Shown one piece after another: positions 1-7,028 of a stretch of DNA of 12,344 nt; position 1 is the first letter of the stretch; each line of letters starts with the position of its first letter. Under the pieces are notes generated by a model. It was not told the origin of the DNA, made no database searches, and was given only the letters and a program-made list of their open reading frames with translations. This stretch comes from an uncultured Blautia sp. (GTDB taxonomy: Bacteria > Bacillota > Clostridia > Lachnospirales > Lachnospiraceae), in contig CAKSAW010000023.1 of the NCBI GenBank assembly GCA_934437695.1, positions 1-12,344 on the forward strand, read 5' to 3'. Position numbers and translations under genes: made by a program.

Positions 1-638
1 TCATTCATCCGGTCTGTAAGCAGCCGGTCAGAAGAAATGCAGTGACAGAATATGCGGCAGATATGAATGTACTTCTTGCTTATTATAAATGCCGGGATGA
101 CTGGGATGACGAGAAGAAAGTAATTGCTCTTGGGTATTCAAAAATACTTATAGGAAAAGTACGGAAGCTGGAAAAGAAATATCCGGAGAAATCCCACAGG
201 ATACAGGAACTTCTCAGTGAACTTTCTGAGATGGAGAAGGCAGGAGAACAAGATATTGATAAAATGTCCGGCTGTTTTGGCAGAATCATGGAAGAGATTT
301 TTGTATGGAAACAGGATGTCTGGGAGAGTACTCTGCGCAGAATAGGATTTTTTCTCGGAAAATTCATTTATCTTCTGGATGCATATGATGATGTGGAAGA
401 GGATATAAAAAACAAAAATTACAATCCTTTTTCAGAACAATATATAATGGAAGGGTTCGATGAGCAGGTGCGCCGGATTCTGATCATGATGATGGCACAG
501 ACCTGCCGGGAGTTTGAGAAGCTTCCTATTATAAAATACACAGATATTTTGAGAAACATTCTTTATTCAGGTGTATGGTGCCGGTTTGAGGCAATCTATA
601 AGAAGAGAAAAGAAGCAGGAGAGAAAGATAATGGTTGA
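1..638 (+). CDS. DUF5685-like protein, 5'-truncated by the window edge
   Basis: The reading frame is open from base 3 (first complete codon) to TGA 636-638, giving about 211 visible residues. A GTG at 42 could be read as a start, but the frame upstream is open and codes for [13 protein letters not shown], which looks like family sequence, so the true start lies before the window. The protein is predicted mostly alpha-helical, with no signal peptide visible in this part. Two acidic motifs stand out: DDWDDE (bases 96-113) and DAYDDVEED followed by NYNP (from base 378). From memory, the whole resembles Lachnospiraceae DUF5685 proteins, whose missing N-terminus would carry a Cys-rich motif. Its last 8 nt overlap the next gene, which suggests translational coupling with the DnaJ protein. 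Biochemical function is unknown; the acidic motifs hint at an isoprenoid-synthase-like fold (see findings). Confidence 0.8.
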   Translation, partial: IHPVCKQPVRRNAVTEYAADMNVLLAYYKCRDDWDDEKKVIALGYSKILIGKVRKLEKKYPEKSHRIQELLSELSEMEKAGEQDIDKMSGCFGRIMEEIFVWKQDVWESTLRRIGFFLGKFIYLLDAYDDVEEDIKNKNYNPFSEQYIMEGFDEQVRRILIMMMAQTCREFEKLPIIKYTDILRNILYSGVWCRFEAIYKKRKEAGEKDNG

Positions 639-1278
639 TCCGTACAGTATACTGGGGATTTCCAGTGGTGCATCTGATGATGAGGTGAAGAAGGCATACC
701 GTAAACTGAGCAGAAAATATCATCCTGATGCAAATATTGATAATCCGAATAAAGAACAGGCTGAAGAGAAATTCAAGCAGGTTCAGCAGGCATATGAACA
801 GATTATGAGAGAAAGAGAGCAGGGAACCGGCTACGGAAACTATGGCGGGTATAATGCCGGAGGTTTTGGAGGTTTTTCAGGTCAGACAGATTCCGGTTAT
901 CAGGACGAAGAGGCTATGCGCAGACAGGCAGCTGCCAATTATATCCAGAGTGGTCACTATCGTGAAGCTATGAATGTCCTGCAGTCACTTTCACAGAAAA
1001 ACGGACAGTGGTATTATCTGTCTTCTGTTGCCAATATGGGACTTGGCAATAACGTAAATGCTTTAAATGATATTAAAGAAGCAGTTCGTTTAGAGCCGGA
1101 TAATACGCAGTACCGTATGCTTCTGCAACAGATGGAAGGCGGAGGTACCTGGTATCAGGAGATGCAGAATCCGTTTGGCGGTATGCCGTCAGGGGGAGAT
1201 GATTATTGCATGAAATTGTGTCTTGCAAATCTGGCATGCAGTCTGTGCTGTCCTGGAGGCGGTGTATTTTGCTGTTAA
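631..1278 (+). CDS. DnaJ-domain protein with TPR-like region and Cys-rich tail
   Basis: 215 aa. The ATG at 631 is chosen because AGGAG at 617-621 sits at proper spacing and because the J domain begins right after it ([10 protein letters not shown]). The J domain covers about residues 3-65 with the HPD triad at 31-33, which stimulates Hsp70 ATPase. A short Gly/Phe/Tyr-rich linker follows (about 66-90), then a TPR-like helical repeat (about 95-165, including AVRLEPDN). The last 23 residues hold seven cysteines (193, 197, 203, 206, 207, 214, 215). There is no DnaJ zinc-finger CXXCXGXG array and no C-terminal substrate domain, so this is a short specialised J-protein (type III-like), not the housekeeping DnaJ. 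Its start overlaps the DUF5685-like gene, so that protein is a plausible client or partner. The Cys tail could bind metal or be lipid-modified; that is inference. No terminator is visible after it. Confidence 0.9.
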   Translation: MVDPYSILGISSGASDDEVKKAYRKLSRKYHPDANIDNPNKEQAEEKFKQVQQAYEQIMREREQGTGYGNYGGYNAGGFGGFSGQTDSGYQDEEAMRRQAAANYIQSGHYREAMNVLQSLSQKNGQWYYLSSVANMGLGNNVNALNDIKEAVRLEPDNTQYRMLLQQMEGGGTWYQEMQNPFGGMPSGGDDYCMKLCLANLACSLCCPGGGVFCC

Positions 1279-1294
1279 TGAGTCAAAAAAATAA

Positions 1295-1323
1295 TTGACA
1301 ACTAAAAGTGAAAATATTACTAT
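1295..1323 (+). promoter_or_regulatory. Promoter of ddh
   Basis: TTGACA at 1295-1300 and TACTAT at 1318-1323 are separated by 17 bp. The -35 box is a perfect sigma-A consensus. Transcription would start near 1330, leaving a leader of about 70 nt before the AGGAGG ribosome site (1388-1393) of ddh. Confidence 0.7.
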
Positions 1324-1401
1324 ATTAAAGTGATAATGTAGAACTGTGAAAAATGATGAACAGTTGCGATAATATAATAAAGGTTACAGGAGGAAGCAAT
1401 A

Positions 1402-2388
1402 ATGAGTATTCGTGTTGGTATTTTAGGCTACGGAAATCTTGGACGTGGTGTAGAGTGCGCGATCAAACATAATCCGGATATGGAGCTTGTGGCTGTATTT
1501 ACACGCCGTGCCCCGGAAACAGTTAAGATACTTACTGAGACAGCAGCAGTATATTCTGTAAATGATGCAGAAAAAATGAAAGATAAGATAGATGTTCTGA
1601 TCATCTGCGGGGGAAGTGCAACAGATCTTCCGAAACAGACACCTGAATATGCAAAGATCTTCAATGTAATTGACAGCTTTGACACTCATGCAAGAATTCC
1701 GGAACATTTTGATGCAGTGGATGCAGCTGCTAAAGAGGGTGGACATATCGGAATCATTTCAGTAGGCTGGGATCCGGGAATGTTCTCACTGAACCGTCTC
1801 TATGCAAATGCGATCCTTACAAACGGAAAAGACTATACATTCTGGGGAAAAGGTGTAAGCCAGGGGCATTCAGATGCTGTACGTCGTATTAAAGGGGTAA
1901 AAGATGCAAAACAGTATACAATTCCTGTAGAGGCAGCTCTTGAGGCAGTGAGAAATGGGGAGAATCCGGATCTTACAACAAGACAGAAACATACAAGAGA
2001 ATGCTTTGTAGTTGCAGAAGAGGGTGCTGATCTTGCACAGATCGAGAATGAGATCAAGACTATGCCGAATTACTTTGCAGACTATGATACAACAGTACAT
2101 TTTATTTCTGAAGAAGAACTGAAACGCGACCACAGTGGTATCCCGCACGGCGGGTTCGTAATCCGTTCCGGAAAAACAGGCTGGAATGATGAGAACAATC
2201 ATGTGATCGAATACAGTCTGAAGCTGGATTCCAATCCGGAGTTTACATCTTCTGTACTTGTTGCATATGCGAGAGCTGCATACCGTATGAACAAAGAAGG
2301 ACAGAATGGTGCAAAGACTGTATTTGATGTGGCACCTGCTTATTTATGTGCTGCTGATGGTGCTGAATTAAGAAAACATCTGCTGTGA
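1402..2388 (+). CDS. ddh: meso-diaminopimelate D-dehydrogenase
   Basis: 328 aa, the usual length of the family (about 320-330). It catalyses reversible NADPH-dependent reductive amination of L-2-amino-6-oxopimelate (tetrahydrodipicolinate) to meso-2,6-diaminopimelate. This is the one-step route to the cell-wall and lysine precursor (EC 1.4.1.16), and it is cytoplasmic. The N-terminus has a Rossmann fold with GYGNLG (Gly 9, 11 and 14) and a TRR stretch suited to NADP. Family-typical segments follow: FDTHARIPEHF, ISVGWDPGMFSLNR, FWGKGVSQGHSDA, KHTRECFVV and HGGFVIRSG, which together form the DAP-binding and dimer parts. AGGAGG at 1388-1393 fixes the ATG at 1402. It stands alone, with its own promoter and a terminator at 2474-2511. 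Other DAP genes are not in view, so whether this replaces or duplicates the aminotransferase route cannot be said. Confidence 0.96.
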   Translation: MSIRVGILGYGNLGRGVECAIKHNPDMELVAVFTRRAPETVKILTETAAVYSVNDAEKMKDKIDVLIICGGSATDLPKQTPEYAKIFNVIDSFDTHARIPEHFDAVDAAAKEGGHIGIISVGWDPGMFSLNRLYANAILTNGKDYTFWGKGVSQGHSDAVRRIKGVKDAKQYTIPVEAALEAVRNGENPDLTTRQKHTRECFVVAEEGADLAQIENEIKTMPNYFADYDTTVHFISEEELKRDHSGIPHGGFVIRSGKTGWNDENNHVIEYSLKLDSNPEFTSSVLVAYARAAYRMNKEGQNGAKTVFDVAPAYLCAADGAELRKHLL

Positions 2389-2473
2389 TCAGGGATATAA
2401 GATGATATTCTGTCTGCTGAAAAAATAAAGAGAAAACAGGTATACAGGTTATATTTCACAGTGTGATCTTGTG

Positions 2474-2511
2474 AAAAGAGACAAAGTATTTGTGGACTTT
2501 GTCTCTTTTTT
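2474..2511 (+). terminator. Intrinsic terminator after ddh
   Basis: A 13-bp perfect stem (AAAAGAGACAAAG 2474-2486 and CTTTGTCTCTTTT 2497-2509) with a 10-nt loop is followed by a T run to 2511. The A-rich start and T-rich end of the stem could also let it work on the opposite strand. Confidence 0.9.
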
Positions 2512-2565
2512 CATGGAATAGACTGTGAAAAATTAGTGAATGTTTAACAGAATTTTACTTGTCTG

Positions 2566-2594
2566 TTGACGGGTTATTTAAAGTGTAATATAAT
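2566..2594 (+). promoter_or_regulatory. Promoter of the wall-binding NlpC/P60 gene
   Basis: TTGACG at 2566-2571 and a perfect TATAAT at 2589-2594 are separated by 17 bp. Transcription should start near 2601, giving a leader of roughly 140 nt that contains the long hairpin at 2641-2711. Confidence 0.8.
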
Positions 2595-2640
2595 AGGGTC
2601 ATAGAAACGTAACAACATTGTAAAAAACTTTGTTAAACCT

Positions 2641-2714
2641 CAGAGCGTATCTGAGAAGTATGTGAGATATCAGAGCGATGTCCACGATTCATACTTTTCA
2701 GACACGCTCTGATA
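2641..2714 (+). promoter_or_regulatory. Long 5'-leader hairpin with two competing pairings
   Basis: The arm at 2641-2662 pairs with 2690-2711 over 22 positions, with one A-C mismatch and one G-U pair. The loop contains a second copy of CAGAGCG. That copy, extended as TATCAGAGCG (2668-2677), pairs perfectly over 10 bp with CGCTCTGATA (2705-2714). Both pairings use the same 3' segment, so they exclude each other. No T run follows, so this is not a terminator. It ends 12 nt before the AAGGAAGG ribosome site (2727-2734). A role in mRNA stability or translation control is inference. Confidence 0.55.
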
Positions 2715-2739
2715 ACGAAAAAAGAAAAGGAAGGTATGT

Positions 2740-4212
2740 ATGCAAAACGTAAACAGAAAGTTTAGAACTTGGGGAGTGCTTCTGTTTCTGCTGTTTTTCG
2801 CCGTAGGGATTTCTATGTATTTTAATGCGGCGAATGTACATGCTGAAACGAAAACAGGTTTTGTAACTATTAACGGAAATTCATACTACATAAACAAAGA
2901 CGGATCTAAGCAGAAAGGCTGGCTGGAACTTGACGGAAAAAAATATTACTTTAATACAACAACCGGTGTTCAGGTAAAAGGCTGGGTAACAGACAACAAG
3001 GGCCGCAAGAGATATTTCAGCAAAGGTGCCGGCATTATGATGACAGGATGGCTTACTGATTCCAAGGACCAGAAGAGATATTTTGATCCATCCACAGGAT
3101 TCATGCAGACAAAGTGGATGACCCTGAAGGGAAAGAAATATTACTTCTACAGCAACAGTGGTGTGGCTGCATGTAAGACATTCCTTACAGATAGTAAGAA
3201 GAACACAAGATATTTTACAAGTGCATGTTATATGCTTACAGGCTGGACAAAGAACTCCAGTAATGAATACAGATATTTTGAAACTGAAGACGGAGTTATG
3301 GCAAAAGGTTTCCAGACACTCGACGGAAAGAAATACTACTTTAATACAAGCAGCGGTAAGATGGCTGTAGGCTGGACCACCATTAATGGAAATAAGTATT
3401 ATTTTGATAAGGAAACCGGTGTGATGGCTACTGGAGATGTGACAATTGATGGACAGAAATATCATTTCAATTCCAACGGTATATTGAGTAATACTACAAG
3501 CCCTACAGGCTCCAGAACCATTAAGAATTATCTGGCAGGTGCCCTGCAGCCGGTTGGACAGGCTCTGTATGTATGGGGCGGTGGCTGGAATGATTCCACA
3601 AGAAAGGGAACAAGCCAGACAATGACTGATTTCTATAACAGTCAGAGCAGCAGCTATAATTATAATAATTACAGAGATTTAAGTGATGCAAACAGAGCAA
3701 AAGGTTTTGACTGTTCCGGTTTTGTAGGATGGGCTGCATATCAGGTAATGCAGAGCAAATCCGGCGTAGGAAGCGGATATACAGTAGTTTCCGGTGAGGT
3801 TGGTTCTTATTATAAATCTATGGGATGGGGAAGTATTCTTACCCAGGCCAATCTGGCAAGCGATGACTGGACAGTATATCCTGGAGATGTGGGATATGAC
3901 AGTGGACATACATGGATCATTCTCGGACAGTGTGCAGATAAGAGTGCTGTGATCGTACACTCTACACCGAATGCAGGTGTTCAGATCGCAGGTACACCTA
4001 CTCCGTCCGGCGGTTATTCCAGTCAGGCTATTGCACTGGCTCAGAAATATATGTCAAGATATCCTGGATACACCAAGTATGATTATCATACTTCATCAGG
4101 AAACTATATAAGAAGAGGTAATTATCTGAGATGGAACAGAAGTACTCTTTCTGATCCGGATGGATATATGAATATGACTGCAGATCAGATCCTTGCAGAT
4201 CTGTTCAGCTGA
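2740..4212 (+). CDS. Secreted wall-binding protein with ten choline/glucan-type repeats and C-terminal NlpC/P60-like domain
   Basis: 490 aa. AAGGAAGG at 2727-2734 supports the ATG at 2740. Residues 1-35 are a signal peptide (Arg/Lys start, hydrophobic core LLFLLFFAVGISM, cleavage near VHA-ET). Residues 40-251 are ten repeats of about 20 aa of the cell wall-binding/glucan-binding type (pattern GW-T-G-KYYF-G), which bind choline or carbohydrate at the surface. The C-terminal domain (about 262-490) looks like a divergent papain-like NlpC/P60 or amidase-type peptidoglycan hydrolase. It has the Cys of DCSGF (Cys325), the His of GHTWIILG (His390) and a possible third residue, His407 in VHSTPNAG. 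It is larger than a minimal NlpC/P60 domain because of insertions around residues 275-310 and 340-375. It is a single-gene unit with its own promoter and terminator. A wall-turnover or cell-separation role is likely; the exact bond cut is unknown. Confidence 0.88.
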   Translation: MQNVNRKFRTWGVLLFLLFFAVGISMYFNAANVHAETKTGFVTINGNSYYINKDGSKQKGWLELDGKKYYFNTTTGVQVKGWVTDNKGRKRYFSKGAGIMMTGWLTDSKDQKRYFDPSTGFMQTKWMTLKGKKYYFYSNSGVAACKTFLTDSKKNTRYFTSACYMLTGWTKNSSNEYRYFETEDGVMAKGFQTLDGKKYYFNTSSGKMAVGWTTINGNKYYFDKETGVMATGDVTIDGQKYHFNSNGILSNTTSPTGSRTIKNYLAGALQPVGQALYVWGGGWNDSTRKGTSQTMTDFYNSQSSSYNYNNYRDLSDANRAKGFDCSGFVGWAAYQVMQSKSGVGSGYTVVSGEVGSYYKSMGWGSILTQANLASDDWTVYPGDVGYDSGHTWIILGQCADKSAVIVHSTPNAGVQIAGTPTPSGGYSSQAIALAQKYMSRYPGYTKYDYHTSSGNYIRRGNYLRWNRSTLSDPDGYMNMTADQILADLFS

Positions 4213-4234
4213 GAATTGAATAGTTGAGAAATTG

Positions 4235-4267
4235 GAGGCAGCTTTCGCGAAGGAGGCTGCTTCTTTT
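4235..4267 (+). terminator. Intrinsic terminator after the wall-binding NlpC/P60 gene
   Basis: GAGGCAGC (4235-4242) pairs with GCTGCTTC (4256-4263), including one G-U pair. The T-rich tract to 4267 follows. Confidence 0.75.
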
Positions 4268-4423
4268 GTTGTGTGAAAGATGAAATGTAAAAGAATGTAA
4301 ATGTACATAGAATAAATGTTGTAAAAGTATAATGAAATATGTCTGAATTGTAGAAAGAAACGTGAAGAATAACAAAAGCATTAATAAATGTTACAGAAAT
4401 ATAAAATTTATAGTAATTAATCC

Positions 4424-4452
4424 TTGCGTTTCTGATTATGATGTGTTAATAT
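4424..4452 (+). promoter_or_regulatory. Promoter of the PcsB-like gene (in the 4213-4523 gap)
   Basis: TTGCGT (4424-4429), a 17-bp spacer and TAATAT (4447-4452), with an extended TGT just before the -10. The rest of the 311-bp gap between genes holds only the upstream terminator (4235-4267) and very AT-rich sequence; I see no gene in it. The leader would be about 65 nt. Confidence 0.6.
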
Positions 4453-4523
4453 GTATAAGAATTAACTTGGATATTGCAAAGATATTAAGATATAGAAAGA
4501 AAATGTTACGAGGGTGAGAATTC

Positions 4524-5909
4524 ATGAAGAAAAGAATTGTATGTCTTACATTAGCATTACTGATGAGTGCAACACAGGTAGTTAGTGTAAGCGCTTCAAG
4601 AGAGGATGAATTAAGAGAAGAGCAGGCAGTTACAAGCCAGCAGCTTGATGCAACTTATTCCAGAATGGATGAGCTTGCATATGCGAAATCACAGCTTGAG
4701 AATGAGATTTCCGAACTGGATTCCAATCTTGTAAGTGTTATGGTTTCTATCGATACTCTTAAGGGAGACATTGATAATAAAGAAGTAGATATCATTAAAA
4801 CAAAACAGGACCTGGGCAAAGCTCAGAAAGCAAGAGATAAACAGTATGAAAACATGAAGCTTCGTATCCAGGCTTTGTACGAGCAGGGTGGAGATACAGC
4901 ATGGTTCCAGATGATGCTCAATTCTGAAGATTTAAGTGAGCTTCTGACACGTGCAGAGAATACACAGCAGATGTATGAGCAGGACAGAAAGAACCTTGAT
5001 AAATATGTCAATACTATCAACGAAGTAAATAATCTGAAGACACAGTATGAATCTGAGAAAGCAGAACTGGAGGAGATGAAGGCTTCTTATGAACAGCAGT
5101 CTTATGAACTTCAGTGCCAGATCGATGAGAAGAAAGCTGTATCAGCTGATTATGCAAATGAGATCGCCTATGCACAGCAGCAGGCTACAGAATATGCAAA
5201 CCTGCTGGCAGAGCAGACAGCTGAGATCCAGAGACTGGAAGCTGAGAGAATCGCAGCAGAGGAAGAGGCCAGACGTCAGGCAGAAGAAGAGGCTGCAAGA
5301 CAGGCGGCAGAGGAAGCCGCTGCAGCAGAAGCAGAGGAATCTGAGTCAGAAGATGATGTAGAGTATGACGAGGATGGCAATGAGATTGAAGAATCTGAAG
5401 ATGATGTGGAATATGATGAGAATGGTGATGACGTTGATAGTGCAGGATCTTCCGATGATGTAGAATATGATGAGTATGGCAATGTGATCGATTCTGATAA
5501 TACAGTTTCAGCAGAGGAATATGAGAGTGAACAGACATCTGGTTCAGATAGTTCTTCTTATTCGGGTTCAGGATCTTCTGTAGTAGATTATGCAACACAG
5601 TTTGTTGGTAATCCATATGTATGGGGAGGAACAAGCCTTACAAGTGGAGCTGACTGTTCAGGATTTGTACAGAGTGTTTACGCTAATTTTGGAGTAAGCC
5701 TTCCGAGAACTTCTTATGAACAGCAGAATGCAGGTACAGAGGTATCCTATTCTGATGCACAGCCAGGTGACCTGATCTGTTATGGTGGACATGTTGCTAT
5801 CTATATGGGAAATGGACGTATTGTTCATGCATCTAACTCAGTGGATGGTATTAAGATCAGTGATAATGCAGCATACAGAACAATCGTTTCTGTAAGAAGA
5901 CTGGTTTGA
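4524..5909 (+). CDS. PcsB-like secreted coiled-coil NlpC/P60 endopeptidase
   Basis: 461 aa. The start ATG at 4524 follows a GAGGGTGAG ribosome site. Residues 1-25 are a signal peptide (MKKR, hydrophobic core, VSVSAS cleavage). Residues about 27-235 form a long coiled coil like the N-terminal part of PcsB/CwlO-type hydrolases, which in relatives is held inactive by, and recruited to, the FtsEX complex. A Glu/Ala-rich helix follows (about 236-273). Next is an acidic linker (275-326) with three imperfect DDVEYDE-GN repeats and a Ser-rich stretch. Residues about 345-461 are a canonical NlpC/P60 domain: Cys378 in DCSGF, His423 in GHVAIYMG and His435 in VHASN, preceded by NPYVWGG. Such enzymes cut gamma-D-Glu to meso-DAP bonds, or cross-bridges, in peptidoglycan. 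The acidic repeats are unusual and may bind cations or control activity; that is inference. It is transcribed alone. Confidence 0.93.
   Translation: MKKRIVCLTLALLMSATQVVSVSASREDELREEQAVTSQQLDATYSRMDELAYAKSQLENEISELDSNLVSVMVSIDTLKGDIDNKEVDIIKTKQDLGKAQKARDKQYENMKLRIQALYEQGGDTAWFQMMLNSEDLSELLTRAENTQQMYEQDRKNLDKYVNTINEVNNLKTQYESEKAELEEMKASYEQQSYELQCQIDEKKAVSADYANEIAYAQQQATEYANLLAEQTAEIQRLEAERIAAEEEARRQAEEEAARQAAEEAAAAEAEESESEDDVEYDEDGNEIEESEDDVEYDENGDDVDSAGSSDDVEYDEYGNVIDSDNTVSAEEYESEQTSGSDSSSYSGSGSSVVDYATQFVGNPYVWGGTSLTSGADCSGFVQSVYANFGVSLPRTSYEQQNAGTEVSYSDAQPGDLICYGGHVAIYMGNGRIVHASNSVDGIKISDNAAYRTIVSVRRLV
5346..5501 (+). repeat. Coding repeat of an acidic DDVEYDE motif
   Basis: Three in-frame copies lie in the linker of the PcsB-like protein: SEDDVEYDEDGNEI, SEDDVEYDENGDDV and SSDDVEYDEYGNVI, with unequal spacing. 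Local duplication is the likely origin, and the copy number may differ between strains. Confidence 0.8.
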
Positions 5910-5945
5910 TTAAATAGTATAAATAATTAAATTTTCTAGGGGTTG

Positions 5946-5988
5946 AAAAGGAACATTGACAGAGAGCCAGTGTTCCTTTTCTTTTTTT
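5946..5988 (+). terminator. Intrinsic terminator after the PcsB-like gene
   Basis: AAAAGGAACATTG (5946-5958) pairs with CAGTGTTCCTTTT (5968-5980) with a single G-U pair. CTTTTTTT follows to 5988. Confidence 0.9.
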
Positions 5989-6000
5989 AGATAGAGGAAC

Positions 6001-6029
6001 ATTTTACCAATTTTCAGGTGGATTTTACC
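6001..6029 (+). repeat. Paired ATTTTACC direct repeats abutting the -35 box
   Basis: ATTTTACC occurs at 6001-6008 and again at 6022-6029. The start-to-start distance is 21 bp (two helix turns), and the second copy ends directly before TTGACA (6030-6035). The placement suits an activator, for example a response regulator that binds direct repeats. No regulator gene is in the window. Confidence 0.4.
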
Positions 6030-6079
6030 TTGACATAAAATTGGCTGGATAGTACAGTTTAAGTAACTGATGTTATAAT
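6030..6079 (+). promoter_or_regulatory. Promoter region of the shell gene cluster, two candidates
   Basis: Candidate 1 is TTGACA (6030-6035), a 17-bp spacer and TACAGT (6053-6058). Candidate 2 is an extended -10, TGT followed by a perfect TATAAT (6074-6079), with no good -35 at the right distance. The sequence does not decide between them. The leader would be about 95 or 75 nt. Confidence 0.6.
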
Positions 6080-6159
6080 GTATGATTTATTGCAATTATT
6101 TAGCAGTTCAGCAGACTTTTTGAAGATTATGCGAGAATGGTGAAAGTGAGGAAATATAA

Positions 6160-6525
6160 ATGGCAAATGAACATGTAGAACACATAAGAATCGTGCAGGA
6201 AACTGTTGCTGGTAAAGAGATTACTTTTGCACATGTAATGGGTGGTCCGGCTCCGATCATATATCAGAAACTGGGCTTGAATCCACAGGTGGATTATCGT
6301 TCTTCTGCAATAGGGATCATGAATATGACACCGCCGGAATCAGCAGTTATCGCATCTGATATTGCAGTAAAGAGTGGAAATGTTTATCTGGGATTTGCGG
6401 ATCGTTTTACAGGTACTCTGATCATTACAGGAGAGATTTCAGATGTTATGTCAGCAATGACTGAGGTTGTGGATTATTTCAGAGATACTCTGGGATACGT
6501 AGTTTGTAATATTACCAAGAGATAG
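6160..6525 (+). CDS. eutS: EutS/PduU-type microcompartment shell protein, copy 1
   Basis: 121 aa, close to EutS (about 111) and PduU (about 116). It is a circularly permuted single-BMC-domain protein that forms hexameric shell tiles of ethanolamine or propanediol microcompartments. Family signatures are IRIVQETVAGKEITFAHVM (the Q-E-x-V-x-GK-T-AH start), SAIGIMNMTPPESAVIA, VKSGNVYLGFADRFTG, and a C-terminal VCNITKR matching the C-x-x-T-(K/R) end of EutS/PduU. TGAGGAAA ahead of ATG 6160 fixes the start. It is the first gene of a likely operon with the second shell gene (11-bp gap) and eutP. Calling it eutS rather than pduU is a judgement, because the two families are hard to separate by eye. 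The loop after the conserved AH (bases 6239-6301) is longer than in E. coli EutS. Confidence 0.9.
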   Translation: MANEHVEHIRIVQETVAGKEITFAHVMGGPAPIIYQKLGLNPQVDYRSSAIGIMNMTPPESAVIASDIAVKSGNVYLGFADRFTGTLIITGEISDVMSAMTEVVDYFRDTLGYVVCNITKR

Positions 6526-6536
6526 GAAGTGTTGTG

Positions 6537-6965
6537 ATGGCAGGGATGACAACCAAAGAATTTCTGGAGAAACTTTACAACCAGGATTATGAGAAATTAA
6601 AAGGAAAAAAACTTCGTATGACCCGGGTAAGAGTTCCTGGAAAGGAAGTCTGCCTGGCTCATGTGATCAATCCGTCTCAGAGCTGTATTTATCAGAATCT
6701 TGGTCTTCACATCGGAGTCCATGAGGGAGAAGATCATACAGGGGAAGCTATCGGAATGGTACGTTTTACTCCCTGGGAAGCTGTAGTTGTAGCTGCTGAT
6801 ATTGCGGTGAAGAGTGCTGATGTAGAGATTGGCTTTATGGATCGTTTCAGCGGTTCACTGATTCTCACAGGAGGTCTGACAGAGGTGCAGACTGCAGTGG
6901 AAGAAGTGGTAAGATTTTTCAGAGAAGTACTTGGATTTAAGACATGTGCAATTCATAAAAGCTGA
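6537..6965 (+). CDS. EutS/PduU-type microcompartment shell protein, copy 2, with N-terminal extension
   Basis: 142 aa from ATG 6537. An adjacent GTG at 6534 and an ATG at 6546 are in frame, but AGGAAG (6524-6529, overlapping the upstream stop) is best spaced for 6537. The body matches the family: VRVPGKEVCLAHVI, EAIGMVRFTPWEAVVVAADIAVKSADVEIGFMDRFSG, and a final CAIHKS. It carries about 25 extra N-terminal residues (TTKEFLEKLYNQDYEKLKG) that look amphipathic and helical before the usual start. In PduU the N-terminal segment forms a small beta-barrel over the pore, so the extension may sit on one face of the hexamer or recruit cargo; this is inference. It is clearly diverged from copy 1, so this is an old duplication or two distinct tiles. 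The symbol is left blank because eutS and pduU both fit. Confidence 0.88.
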   Translation: MAGMTTKEFLEKLYNQDYEKLKGKKLRMTRVRVPGKEVCLAHVINPSQSCIYQNLGLHIGVHEGEDHTGEAIGMVRFTPWEAVVVAADIAVKSADVEIGFMDRFSGSLILTGGLTEVQTAVEEVVRFFREVLGFKTCAIHKS

Positions 6966-7028
6966 AATATAGCTACATTTGACTGAAAACTGCAGGAATC
7001 TGAGAGAGCGAAAGGGATAGTTGAAAAT

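Noticed and set aside
42-638. GTG at 42 as the true start of the first gene
   Set aside because: The frame is open upstream to base 3 with family-like residues, and there is no ribosome site before 42.
2881-3465. Minus-strand open frame of 194 codons
   Set aside because: It lies wholly inside the wall-binding repeats of the + strand gene, has no ribosome site and its Cys/Ile-rich product has no family look; it is a shadow of repeat codons.
5185-5634. Minus-strand open frame of 149 codons rich in His and Leu
   Set aside because: Antisense to the Glu/Asp-rich linker of the PcsB-like gene; the composition is what GAA/GAT codons give in reverse.
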